Part shown: positions 37,710-46,118 of the stretch, piece after piece | How the letters are laid out: every line of letters starts with the position of its first letter | Position numbering within the stretch: position 1 is the first letter of the stretch | NCBI GenBank assembly: GCA_020442165.1 | Contig: JAGRKV010000052.1 | Coordinates: 84,307-148,306, forward strand | From: Hyphomicrobiaceae bacterium | GTDB lineage: Bacteria; Pseudomonadota; Alphaproteobacteria; Rhizobiales; Hyphomicrobiaceae | Direction: 5' to 3' | DNA: 64,000 bases | The notes under the pieces: generated by a model | What the model saw: only the letters and a program-made list of their open reading frames with translations | Told to the model about the DNA's origin: nothing | The model's database searches: none | Program-made: the position numbers and the translations under genes

Positions 37710-38090
37710 ATGAGTGAGGGCGTCAAAGGCGGGTTCGATATGGGCCTGCTCGACGATGTGGGCACAGCATATCGGCGCTATGCGGCAGGGGATTGTGTGT
37801 TCGTCACCGAAGACGAGGGTGACTGCATGTATCTGGTCCGCTCGGGGCTGGTTGAGATTGTCGCCTATGGCACTGTGCTCGACCGTGTGGGGCCGGGCGG
37901 TATGTTCGGCGAGATCGCCCTGATCGATGGGGCGCCACGTACCGCCAGTGCGGTGGTGGTGGAGGATTGTGAAGTGGCGCCGATTACGCGCGAGGGGTTC
38001 TTGACCCTGGTACAGCGCAATCCAGAGTTTGCCATTGAGGTGATGCGCACATTGGCCCGGCGGCTCAGAGGCATGAACGAAGGCTTGTGA
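37710..38090 (+). CDS. stand-alone cyclic-nucleotide-binding (cNMP) domain protein
   Basis: A 126-residue protein consisting essentially of one CRP-like cNMP-binding beta-roll. It shows G-D-x-V-F-V-T-E-D-E-G-D-C-M-Y-L-V-R-S-G near residues 27-46 and the phosphate-binding cassette F-G-E-I-A-L-I-D-G-A-P-R-T-A-S-A near 68-83. No helix-turn-helix follows, so it is not a CRP-type regulator; it may bind cAMP/cGMP and act on a partner protein. It follows the RND pair by 86 bases and ends next to a strong palindrome. Confidence 0.82.
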   Translation: MSEGVKGGFDMGLLDDVGTAYRRYAAGDCVFVTEDEGDCMYLVRSGLVEIVAYGTVLDRVGPGGMFGEIALIDGAPRTASAVVVEDCEVAPITREGFLTLVQRNPEFAIEVMRTLARRLRGMNEGL

Positions 38091-38112
38091 ACGACGCGGG
38101 CGTGGGTCGGTT

Positions 38113-38157
38113 GAGCATGTTTAGCTGAACCGCTGCACACTTCAGCTAAACATGCTC
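38113..38157. repeat. palindromic intergenic repeat, copy 2 (perfect 17-bp stem)
   Basis: GAGCATGTTTAGCTGAA (38113-38129) is the exact reverse complement of TTCAGCTAAACATGCTC (38141-38157), with an 11-base loop CCGCTGCACAC. It lies between the convergent cNMP and acyltransferase genes, and its last base is the first base of CTA, the complement of the minus-strand TAG stop. It belongs to the same family as 14917-14965. It could work as a bidirectional terminator. Similar CTAGAGCATG-type palindromes are known as dispersed repeats in rhizobia. Confidence 0.85.
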
Positions 38158-39080
38158 TAGCTCCAGCGCCGGTTCGACCACATCCACTGCTCGGGATATT
38201 CCCGCACCCAGCGCTCGAACACCTGCTGCATCTCGGCCATCGCGGCGCGGATATCGGCACCCTGATCGGCGGTGCGGGGAATGCGCAATTCGGTAAGTTC
38301 GATCCAGAAACGGCTGGATTTTCCCTTGCGCACGCAGCGCGCCAGCCAGACGCGGGCGCCGACACGGCGGGCAATCATCACGCCTATGGCTTGCGTCAGT
38401 GCCGGCTTGCCAAAGAACGGGACCGGAATGCCGGTTCGGTCATAAAGATCGCAGACCATTCCGAGGCGGCCGCCGCGACGCACATAGTCCATGATGACGC
38501 GCGCGGTCTTCTGGCTTTCGCCATGATCGCCCTCGACGCCGCCGCGGCCGAACAGTCCACCAGGATAGAGATCCCGGCGCTGGTCGCGCAGGTACTGGTC
38601 AACGTAGGGATTGTTGACAGAACGATAGACGGCTGCCGGTTCGGCGCCGGCGATGGTGAGCGGCCAGATCGCCAGCTCCCAGTTGCCCATGTGAAGCGAG
38701 ACGCCGACGATGGGGCCAAGCTTGTCGCGATAGCGCAGGAAAATTTTCGGGTGCTTGATCTCGATGCGATCGGTGTCGTGGATCAACTCGTCGATACGCA
38801 TGGTCTCGATCATGACGCGGCCGAGGTTCTCCCAATGCGCATTGGCAATGGCGAGTCGTTCGGCGTCGGTCTTGTCGGGAAAAGCGATGGCAATGTTGGC
38901 GAGGGCGCGCGCGTGCCTCTTGGGATTGATGATGGGTGCGAGCCTGCGCCAAGTCCACGCCGACAAATTGCACGCGACCTCCAGCGGCAGTGCGTGACTG
39001 GTCGCCACCACAAAGCGCAGCGCGTAGTATTCAAGCCGGAATTGAAAGTCGCGCAGGAGGGGAATTGGCTTCATCGGCAT
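38157..39080 (-). CDS. lysophospholipid/lauroyl acyltransferase family (LpxL/HtrB-like)
   Basis: A 307-residue member of the bacterial lipid A late acyltransferase family. The catalytic H-x4-E motif appears as L-H-M-G-N-W-E near residue 120, followed by an A-V-Y-R-S-V-N-N-P block, an R-D-L-Y-P-G-G region, and the C-terminal R-E-Y-P-E-Q-W-M-W-S-N-R-R-W typical of LpxL proteins. The N-terminus has a hydrophobic stretch that anchors it to the inner membrane. Whether it acts on lipid A or on another lipid cannot be told. Start 39080 (M-P-M-K-P) is uncertain by a few residues (39074 also possible). The stop lies at the edge of a palindrome. Confidence 0.9.
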   Translation of the reverse strand: MPMKPIPLLRDFQFRLEYYALRFVVATSHALPLEVACNLSAWTWRRLAPIINPKRHARALANIAIAFPDKTDAERLAIANAHWENLGRVMIETMRIDELIHDTDRIEIKHPKIFLRYRDKLGPIVGVSLHMGNWELAIWPLTIAGAEPAAVYRSVNNPYVDQYLRDQRRDLYPGGLFGRGGVEGDHGESQKTARVIMDYVRRGGRLGMVCDLYDRTGIPVPFFGKPALTQAIGVMIARRVGARVWLARCVRKGKSSRFWIELTELRIPRTADQGADIRAAMAEMQQVFERWVREYPEQWMWSNRRWS

Positions 39081-39278
39081 AATGGTTGCGGCAAGATGGT
39101 GCCCGTGGGCGGCAGGCTGCCCATCACGAGGCACTGCGTTTCCCGCTTCTGACGGGAGGCGCGCTCCTGGTCAACCCCGGCATTTGCCCCATGCACGCCT
39201 AAAAAAGATACGTGGGTTTTTTGCGGGTGTGCGGACGTTCGCTTCCGGGCTGCTTGCGCAGTCAACCGGTCCAGACAT

Positions 39279-40571
39279 TCAGCGCGCATGCTGCTGGTTA
39301 TCGCGCATCAGGGCGGGTTCGGCGAACGATGGCTGCAATCCTTCGCGTACGACGAGGCGCCTAATAGGGGCGAATGCCTTCAGCGCAAATAGCCCGGCGC
39401 CACGCGCTAGATGGACCGGCAGGAACGGCGAGAGCAGCGATTTGTTGAGCAGATCGATGATCCAGCTGCGGGCGGTAACATCTGCCCGGCGGGCGCGGTC
39501 GAAGGCAGCCAGGACTTCGGGGCCGCCAATGTCGCGACCGGAATGCAGGGCATCCTGGATGCAGTCGGCAAGGGCGGCGGCATCGCGCAGTCCGAGGTTC
39601 AGTCCTTGCGCGCCGATTGGCGGTATGACGTGCGCGGCCTCACCCACCAGGGCAACGCGGTTCTGAGCGAAGGTGCGCGCAGTCAGGCCTGAGAGTGGGA
39701 ATAAAACACGGGGACTGACGGTGGCGATGGTGCCGAGCAAGCCTTTCAGTCTCAGTTCGAGGGCGTGCCGGAAGGCGGTATCGTCGAGGTCGGCAAGGCG
39801 CTGGGCTTCGGCGGGGCGTTCCACCCAGACCAGGCTGGAGGAGAGGCCGGGCATCGGAACGGTGGTGCATGGGCCCGCCGGGCGATGAAATTCGGTCGAT
39901 ATTCCATTGTGTTCGCGGGAATGGGTGAAGATCGTGGTCAGGGCGCTCTGGTCGTAACTCCAGCGGTCGGTGGCGATACCAGCCGCATCGCGGCAGATGG
40001 AGCGGCGGCCATCGGCGCCCACAACCAGGCGGCTGCGGATGGTGCGGCCCTCAGCCAAGGTTGCCGTGACGCCATCGTCATCGATGGCGAGGTGGCGCAC
40101 GCCTGCGGTGTCGATAAGTGTGACGCGGGAACCGGGCTCCCGGCAACGCGCCCGGAGCGCATCGACAAGTGGGGTATTGGGAACATTGAAGCCGAAAGAC
40201 GCGCGGCCGATCTCGTCGGAATGGAATGTTACTTCAGGTGCTCGGAACAGCGCGTCCCTATCGTCGATCAAGCGGATTGTCGTCAGGCTGGATGCAACTG
40301 GGCGTAGTTTTTCCCACACGCCCAGGTTGGCAAGCATGGCAATCGAGCCAGGGAAGAGTGCTGCTGTGCGCATATCGAGGCGGTCGCCCGCTGGTTGGTG
40401 AGGCGGTCCCGCAAGCGCCGTTTTCGCGCCTGCGTGGTCTAGCGCAAGGGCTGCGGCCAGTCCGGCTGGTCCGCCGCCGACTACGACAGCGTCGAAATCA
40501 TCGTCGCGGCCCGTTTGGCCCTGCGCAATCTCAGGAGGCTGGAAATGCATCGGTTCCACCTTTTGAGCCAT
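39279..40571 (-). CDS. UbiH/UbiF/COQ6-family FAD-dependent hydroxylase
   Basis: A 430-residue flavoprotein. It has the FAD motif V-V-G-G-G-P-A-G-L-A-A-A-L-A-L (about 22-36), D-M-R-T-A-A-L-F-P-G-S (around 60), V-V-G-A-D-G-R-R-S, and the G-E-A-A-H-V-I-P-P-I-G-A-Q-G-L-N-L-G-L-R-D motif that is characteristic of ubiquinone-biosynthesis hydroxylases (G-x-A-A-H-x-x-x-P-x-x-x-Q-G-x-N-x-G-x-x-D). It probably hydroxylates a ubiquinone precursor ring; which carbon is not predictable. The start is uncertain; M at 40571 or 40550 are possible. It is divergent from porin 1 with a 502-base gap. Confidence 0.88.
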   Translation of the reverse strand: MAQKVEPMHFQPPEIAQGQTGRDDDFDAVVVGGGPAGLAAALALDHAGAKTALAGPPHQPAGDRLDMRTAALFPGSIAMLANLGVWEKLRPVASSLTTIRLIDDRDALFRAPEVTFHSDEIGRASFGFNVPNTPLVDALRARCREPGSRVTLIDTAGVRHLAIDDDGVTATLAEGRTIRSRLVVGADGRRSICRDAAGIATDRWSYDQSALTTIFTHSREHNGISTEFHRPAGPCTTVPMPGLSSSLVWVERPAEAQRLADLDDTAFRHALELRLKGLLGTIATVSPRVLFPLSGLTARTFAQNRVALVGEAAHVIPPIGAQGLNLGLRDAAALADCIQDALHSGRDIGGPEVLAAFDRARRADVTARSWIIDLLNKSLLSPFLPVHLARGAGLFALKAFAPIRRLVVREGLQPSFAEPALMRDNQQHAR

Positions 40572-41073
40572 TGGCGCTGATGTGACCTTGTTCCCGACTA
40601 AACCTGGATGGCCTGATGCACGCGATTTCGCCTTGATTGCAATCAGCTGAGGGTTCACGCGGGCCGGTTCTTAGCCGCCTCGGCCGAAAGGCGGTTCGCG
40701 GTGATCTTAATTCGGTGCGCACAGAGCTGGCCAGAGGACATGTGCTCATCATCTGCCACTAACGACGACACGCAAGCCACCCGTGGTGCCAAACCATTGA
40801 TGCCGGTGTGGAATCCATTGCGAATTACTGTCATGTGGCTGGCAGCTCTGAGAGCTGAAAAGTTGCAGATTCGCCACGCAGAAGTTGTGAGATCGAATTG
40901 TAACGGCATTCCATGTTTACGGGAACGCAGCCTGTCTATTAACTGTCGATTAGCTGGCGATGTGATTTCGGCACTCTTGCCGAGGCTAGTCACCCAGCCT
41001 GCACCACGGGATCAGGTTCGGCAATCTTGAGTGGTTGTCTGTGCCAGTAGCGTCAGTTGATTGGAGAGTGTTC
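40572..41073. other. 502-base region between the ubiH-like gene and porin 1
   Basis: Contains promoters for the two divergent genes. A weak six-base-pair hairpin (CCGCCT/AGGCGG, 40675-40694) lies near the left end. The right part (40860-41060) is relatively AT-rich and probably forms the long leader of porin 1. No convincing ORF or RNA gene was seen. Confidence 0.5.
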
Positions 41074-42366
41074 ATGATTGGGGGACTGTTGAGGACGACC
41101 AGCTTGGCGGCACTATTCGCCGTTAGCGGTCTTGTCGGAGGGATGACGCAGGCGAATGCCGCCGATCTTGGTGGTGATTGCTGTGCGGATCTGGAAGAGC
41201 GGGTTGCCGAACTCGAGGCGACCACGGCTCGCAAGGGTAATCGCAAAGTTTCGCTGACCGTTTCTGGTTGGGTCAACGAGGCGGTCCTGTTCTGGGACGA
41301 TGGCGTCGAGTCCAATGCCTATCAGGTCACCAACATGGTGTCGCAGACCCGTTTCCGCTTTACGGGTAGCGCAAAGATCAGCGCCGACTGGACAGCTGGC
41401 TACTTGATCGAGCTGGGTGTTGCGGGTTCGCGTTCGGATGGCGTGGACGCGAATTTCGATGACCAGGGTACAGGCGTCAGCGTTCGTCATAGCGCTTGGT
41501 ATCTGCAGTCCAAGACACTGGGTAAGATGACAGTTGGCCAGTTCTCGTCAGCGACCGATGGTTTGCTCGACGCTCACGTCGCCAACATCGGCCACTTCAT
41601 GAGCGAGAACGGCGCTGCCATGGTCGGCGGGTTCAGAGTGCGTAATGCCGCGGGCGGCACAGGGCCCCGGCTCAACGCGTTCATGGGTGGTACGGGAGCT
41701 GTGGCGACTGCAGGCACCGACCCCGGTCAGATCGGTGAAGGCAACCGCAACAACGTCGTGCGTTATGACTCACCCGCGCTCGCAGGCTTCACGGTCTCGG
41801 CGGCTTGGGGCGAGGATGACATGTGGGATGTCGCCCTGCGTTACGCTGGTGAGTTCAGCGGCTTCAAGCTGGCCTTGAACGTCGGCTATCAGGAATGGCG
41901 TGATGGCAACAATGACGAGCGCAACTGCGACGTCGGTGGCGCTGGTCAGCCGGATCGCTCGTGCTCGCAGTTCGGCGTATTCGCCGGAATCCTGCATGCT
42001 CCGACTGGCCTCTTTGTCGAAGGTGGTTACGGTATCCGCTGGGATGACAACGTACCTGCAGCGTTCGATGATAATTCGACGCAGTGGTTCGTCGTTGCGG
42101 GTATCGAGCAGAAATTCTTTGCGCTCGGCAAGACCACCCTCTTTGGTGAGTATCAACGCTGGGATATCGGGCTCACCGGAGCTGGCTTGTTCGATACGTC
42201 AGAGATGAGAGCCTGGGGTCTGGGCATCAATCAGCAGATCGATGCCGCTGCGATGGATCTCTACATCCACTATCGCAACTATGATGCCCAGAGCACGACT
42301 GGAGCCACGACGACCGAATACCAGAACTTCCATCAGTTGACGGCTGGCGGTCGCATCCAGTTCTGA
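41074..42366 (+). CDS. porin, Porin_2 family (copy 1)
   Basis: A 430-residue outer-membrane general porin. A signal peptide (1-29, ending Q-A-N-A) precedes A-D-L-G-G-D-C-C-A-D-L-E-E-R-V-A-E-L-E-A-T, the Cys-pair and short coiled-coil region typical of rhizobial Porin_2 proteins. Alternating amphipathic beta strands follow, and the C-terminal residue is Phe (G-G-R-I-Q-F), the usual BAM signal. ATG 41074 follows a GGAGAG Shine-Dalgarno. It closely resembles the porin at 43058, so the two are tandem duplicates. A strong terminator follows at 42400. Regulation is probably by its own promoter in the long upstream gap. Confidence 0.94.
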   Translation: MIGGLLRTTSLAALFAVSGLVGGMTQANAADLGGDCCADLEERVAELEATTARKGNRKVSLTVSGWVNEAVLFWDDGVESNAYQVTNMVSQTRFRFTGSAKISADWTAGYLIELGVAGSRSDGVDANFDDQGTGVSVRHSAWYLQSKTLGKMTVGQFSSATDGLLDAHVANIGHFMSENGAAMVGGFRVRNAAGGTGPRLNAFMGGTGAVATAGTDPGQIGEGNRNNVVRYDSPALAGFTVSAAWGEDDMWDVALRYAGEFSGFKLALNVGYQEWRDGNNDERNCDVGGAGQPDRSCSQFGVFAGILHAPTGLFVEGGYGIRWDDNVPAAFDDNSTQWFVVAGIEQKFFALGKTTLFGEYQRWDIGLTGAGLFDTSEMRAWGLGINQQIDAAAMDLYIHYRNYDAQSTTGATTTEYQNFHQLTAGGRIQF

Positions 42367-43057
42367 TAGCGATCCACCGGAAATTTCCAAGGTTGCAGGG
42401 GGCCGCGCGAGAAGCGCGGCCCTTTTGCCTATCAGAGGTGTGATCGCGGGGCGGGTGGTTCTGCGATGGCGCGGATGTGCCGGGCGGCATTGCGTTGATG
42501 TTGCCTCTGCGGCCGCTGTAGCAGCAACTTTATTGCTTTCGATTCGTCTCAGCGTTCGAGGCGGTGCGGTGTCTACGTTGATCTGGCAGGGTGTGTGCAG
42601 AGCGATAGGCAACTCGACTGAAGTCTAAGGGCCTACGGCCTGATCTGGCGCAGGCTGTTGAAAAGCAGTCTTATGTGCGGGTTGAGCAACCCCATTCGTG
42701 TCTCATCAGCCACAATTCTTGCTGAAAGCTTTCAATTACCTCACGCTATTATTGCGGCGGTAACGTCGGTCATTCTATGAAACTCTCAGTGTTTGCGAGT
42801 CGTAGGGTGGCCCTCACAGGCCAATTGGCGGTTTTTCGACATCTCGTCGCAAGGATCGCCGCGGGAAGCAGCCCGGCGCCCACGTCTCACGACAGCGTAT
42901 CTCCAGCGTCAGTTCTTGTTGCGTCACTCGCGTAACGCGTCCGGTCAGGGCCGCGCGTGCTTCCATGCATGCGTCGCTTGGTCAGGACACGGGACCTAGA
43001 GCCGGGCCGCGCGTGCGCTTCCCGTTTCGCCGGACACTCGAAAGTGGAGATGACATT
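42367..43057. other. 691-base gap between the tandem porins
   Basis: Begins with the porin 1 terminator (42400-42426). The rest has no ORF of quality; the short frames are not protein-like and none resembles a porin fragment. The right 250 bases likely form the promoter and long 5' leader of porin 2, which starts after GGAG at 43058. This is long for a bacterial intergenic region and could hide a small RNA, but I cannot point to one. Confidence 0.5.
42400..42426 (+). terminator. rho-independent terminator of porin 1
   Basis: A nine-base-pair GC stem, GGGCCGCGC (42400-42408) with GCGCGGCCC (42414-42422), loop GAGAA, followed by TTTT. It lies 33 bases after the porin stop. Confidence 0.9.
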
Positions 43058-44335
43058 ATGATTGGGGGACTGATGAAGAGGACCAGCCTTTTCGCCATCG
43101 CCGCCGTTGCCGCGACCGCCTTCGGTGCGTCGGCTCAGGCTGCGGATCTCGGTGGCGACTGCTGCGCGGATCTGGAAGAGCGCGTTGCAGAGCTTGAAGC
43201 CACCACCGCCCGCAAGGGCAACCGCAAGGTTTCGCTGACCGTTTCTGGTTGGGTGAATGAGGCCGTGCTGTTCTGGGACGATGGTGTTGAGACCAATACC
43301 TACCAGGTGACTCACATGGTCGCGCAGACGCGCTTCCGCTTGGTCGGCAGCGCCAAGATCGACGAGGATCTGTCTGCGGGCTACATCATCGAGCTGGGTG
43401 TGGCGGGTTCGCGTTCGGACGGCGTTGATGCTGCCAACGACGATAACGGTTCGGGCGTTGGTGTTCGCCACAGCGCCTGGTACTTGCAGTCCAAGCGTCT
43501 CGGCAAGATGACGGTCGGCCAGTTCTCGACGGCGACCGACGGTCTGATTGATTCGCACGTTGCAAACATCGGCCACTTCGACAGCGAGAACGCAGCCGCG
43601 ATGGTTGGTTCGTTCCGTTTGCGCCGTGCGGATGGTACAACCGGACCGCAGCTGCGCAACATGATGGGCGGCACCAGCACCGACTCCGCGCAGATCGGTG
43701 AAGGCAACCGCATGAACGTCGTGCGCTACGACTCGCCTTCGCTTCAGGGCTTCACGCTTTCGGCCTCATGGGGTGAGGACGATCAGTGGGATGTCGCTCT
43801 GCGCTACGCTGGCGAATTCAACGGCGTCAAGCTTGCCATGAACGTCGGCTACCAGCAGTGGCGTGATGGCAATAACGATGAGCGCAACTGCCTCACCGGT
43901 GGCGCTGGCGATCCTGACAAGGCTTGCAGCCAGTTCGGCGTGTTCGGCGGCCTGCTGCATGCTCCGACGGGTCTGTTCGTCGAGGCAGGCTACGGCATCC
44001 GCTGGGACGACAATGCGACTGCAGTGCAGGACGATACGTCCACGCAGTGGTTCGTCATCGCTGGTATCGAGCGCAAGTGGTTCCCACTCGGCAAGACCAC
44101 GTTCTTCGGCGAGTACCAGGCTTGGGACATCGGTGCGACCCAGGGCACGATCGCTACGTTTGACAATTCAGACATGCGGGCCTGGGGTCTTGGCATCAAT
44201 CAGCAGATCGACGCTGCTGCGATGGACCTCTATCTGCACTATCGCAACTACGACGGCGACTCTACGCTTCGTAACACCACGACCGAATACCAGAACTTCC
44301 ATCAGTTGATGGCTGGCGGTCGCATCCAGTTCTGA
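43058..44335 (+). CDS. porin, Porin_2 family (copy 2)
   Basis: A 425-residue porin. Its signal peptide ends A-Q-A, followed by the same Cys-pair and coiled-coil region as copy 1 and the same C-terminal G-G-R-I-Q-F. The mature N-termini of the two copies are identical for about 45 residues, and the C-termini nearly so. They differ in mid-barrel loops, which suggests different pore properties or surface epitopes. At the DNA level many differences are synonymous, so the duplication is not very recent. ATG 43058 follows a GGAG. An efficient terminator follows at 44369. Calling one specific general-porin name would be over-precise. Confidence 0.94.
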   Translation: MIGGLMKRTSLFAIAAVAATAFGASAQAADLGGDCCADLEERVAELEATTARKGNRKVSLTVSGWVNEAVLFWDDGVETNTYQVTHMVAQTRFRLVGSAKIDEDLSAGYIIELGVAGSRSDGVDAANDDNGSGVGVRHSAWYLQSKRLGKMTVGQFSTATDGLIDSHVANIGHFDSENAAAMVGSFRLRRADGTTGPQLRNMMGGTSTDSAQIGEGNRMNVVRYDSPSLQGFTLSASWGEDDQWDVALRYAGEFNGVKLAMNVGYQQWRDGNNDERNCLTGGAGDPDKACSQFGVFGGLLHAPTGLFVEAGYGIRWDDNATAVQDDTSTQWFVIAGIERKWFPLGKTTFFGEYQAWDIGATQGTIATFDNSDMRAWGLGINQQIDAAAMDLYLHYRNYDGDSTLRNTTTEYQNFHQLMAGGRIQF

Positions 44336-44730
44336 TCTCTTCCGATCGGAACTTGCCAGAACAAGAAAGCTGCACCTCCGGGTGCGGCTTTTTTGCTGTC
44401 TGGGGCGTTCTTGTGCGTTCTGCAGGTGCGTGGTTCATGTTGGCAGGTGCCAGCAAAAGGCGGCCAAGGCGGGGTCGGGGCGGCTTCTGGCAAGTGCCTG
44501 TGACAAGTGGCTAAAGCGCAGTTTTTGTGGACAAAAAGTGGCAATTCTCGACCCTGAGGCGAGTTGGCTTCGGATTGTGGGCAATCGGCCACATGGCGCA
44601 TGTAACACACTCGAACTGTGAAATATTCATCGGGACTTAACCATGATCGAATGATGCTTGAGGTTCCGGGCGCGACGCATCATGTTCGCTGGGAATATGG
44701 TGCCGCGTAATGCCCGGCGGGGTTTATTCG
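44336..44730. other. 395-base gap after porin 2
   Basis: Holds the porin 2 terminator (44369-44394). The rest, which becomes AT-richer toward 44600-44680, probably contains the promoter of the small exported protein at 44731. No ORF or RNA gene recognised. Confidence 0.5.
44369..44394 (+). terminator. rho-independent terminator of porin 2
   Basis: GCTGCACC (44369-44376) pairs with GGTGCGGC (44381-44388) with one wobble pair, tetraloop TCCG, and is followed by six T residues. It lies 33 bases after the stop. Confidence 0.92.
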
Positions 44731-45090
44731 ATGCGAATTGGTAGAATTACAGTTGTGACCGTGGCGTTGATGGCTGTTTCGACGGCCGCCGCTGCGTTTC
44801 AGGAACAGCAAGGCGCGGCTCCGGCAGCCGCGGGTGCGCAGGTGCAGGCTCCCGTGGATGCCGCTGCAAAGCCGAATATCGGGTTTTCGTCGACGGATGC
44901 TGCCAAAGGTGCGGGCACCGAGGTGCGTATCCCTGGGCTTGGCAAGCTTGGCGTGCTGCCGAAGATGGATTTCGGGCTTGAGCTGCTTTACGGCGCGGCA
45001 TCGGAGCCCAAGCCTGAAGATGTGCGGCCGAATTCGACATCGGAGGATGGCGACCTCAGGATCAGAGGCACGGTCAAACACCGGTTCTGA
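44731..45090 (+). CDS. small exported protein, unknown function
   Basis: A 119-residue protein with a signal peptide (about 1-22, ending A-A-A). A low-complexity Ala/Gln/Pro stretch follows, then a compact C-terminal part with V-R-I-P-G-L-G-K-L-G-V-L-P-K-M-D-F-G-L-E-L-L-Y-G. A periplasmic location is likely. The C-terminal R-G-T-V-K-H-R-F ends in Phe but the protein is too short for a barrel. ATG 44731 is preferred over an in-frame start at 44710 because it begins the signal peptide. A strong terminator follows. No family recognised. Confidence 0.7.
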   Translation: MRIGRITVVTVALMAVSTAAAAFQEQQGAAPAAAGAQVQAPVDAAAKPNIGFSSTDAAKGAGTEVRIPGLGKLGVLPKMDFGLELLYGAASEPKPEDVRPNSTSEDGDLRIRGTVKHRF

Positions 45091-45114
45091 TCGATTGTGC
45101 CGATGAGCGATTTT

Positions 45115-45141
45115 AAGGGGAGCCTTGGGCTCCCCTTTTTC
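45115..45141 (+). terminator. rho-independent terminator
   Basis: A ten-base-pair stem, AAGGGGAGCC with GGCTCCCCTT, with loop TTG, followed by a T-run. It sits 24 bases after the small exported protein. Confidence 0.92.
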
Positions 45142-45332
45142 GTTCCTGCTGCAATTCGGAGTAGGCTGCATTGCTGAAGCGCCCGGGGAGTGCGCCGTCC
45201 CCGTGTTTTGGGAGTGGGGCTTGTGCGGGGCGAGGGTGTGACGGCCGCGATGGTGTATCTGGCAGGTGATTGCTGTGGCGGTAGGTCCAGTGGAGCCGCG
45301 CTCGGGTCGGGGCGCATGGAGGACTTGGTGAC

Positions 45333-46016
45333 GTGAAGCTCGCAGGGTTCGCGGTCCATGTGTTGACAGGGCTCGGCGCTGTGTGTGCGCTTTTCGCCGT
45401 GGAGGCTGTTTTTGCAGCGGCGTGGTCTCAGGCGTTCATGTGGCTTGGCGCCGCCTTCCTCATCGACGGCATTGATGGGCCGATCGCCCGCGCGGTCAAT
45501 GTCAAGGCCAACCTGCCGCGCTACAGTGGCGAGCGGATCGATCTTGTCATCGACTACATCACTTATGTGTTCGTGCCGGTGCTGATGCTCCTGATGGCGG
45601 ACAGGTTGCCGTCGGGCGCCGGGGCGTGGCTGGGCGGACTTGTGCTGTTATCCTCGCTGTTTCATTTCTCAGATGTAGAAAGCAAATCCGAGGATCTTTC
45701 GTTCGTTGGCTTTCCGGCGATCTGGAACCTCGTGGCGTTCTACATATTCGCGATGGATATGGGGCCGATTGCTGCATCAGTGCTGATCGTCGTGTGCGTG
45801 CTGCTGACGTTCGTTCCTCTGCACTGGGTGCATCCGCTGCGTGTCGTTGAAATGAGACCGGTGACGTTTGTGGCGACGGTGGCGTGGTCTGCTGCCGCGC
45901 TATGGAGCGTGATGGCGGGCTTCCCGCCGCCGTGGCCCGCACAGCTTGTCCTGGCAGGCGTGGCCATCTACGGCATTGCGTTGTCGCTTTGGCTGTCGCG
46001 CGGGTTGTTGCGCTAA
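45333..46016 (+). CDS. pcs: phosphatidylcholine synthase
   Basis: A 227-residue CDP-alcohol phosphatidyltransferase that condenses choline with CDP-diacylglycerol. The pattern V-H-V-L-T-G-L-G-A near the N-terminus, then D-G-I-D-G-P-I-A-R, L-P-R-Y-S-G-E-R-I-D-L-V-I-D and Y-V-F-V-P, fits Pcs. The active-site motif D-G-x2-A-R-x(n)-G-x3-D-x3-D has the longer spacer seen in Pcs enzymes. About seven or eight membrane helices are visible. The start is GTG 45333 with GGAGGA some ten bases upstream. Phosphatidylcholine is characteristic of host-associated and budding alphaproteobacteria. It is convergent with the second RND operon. Confidence 0.9.
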   Translation: MKLAGFAVHVLTGLGAVCALFAVEAVFAAAWSQAFMWLGAAFLIDGIDGPIARAVNVKANLPRYSGERIDLVIDYITYVFVPVLMLLMADRLPSGAGAWLGGLVLLSSLFHFSDVESKSEDLSFVGFPAIWNLVAFYIFAMDMGPIAASVLIVVCVLLTFVPLHWVHPLRVVEMRPVTFVATVAWSAAALWSVMAGFPPPWPAQLVLAGVAIYGIALSLWLSRGLLR

Positions 46017-46118
46017 ACAGTGTGGTATCGCGCTGGCTCCAAGCGGGCGGAGTAATCGCGACCAACTTTAAGCGCTCATGGCTTGTGCGAGTGGGATTTC
46101 GGGTCTGCTTGTGCCCGA

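Noticed and set aside
42425..42628. Short ORF or porin fragment in the gap between the porins
   Set aside because: The 67-residue frame has no porin-like or other recognisable pattern and no ribosome binding site.
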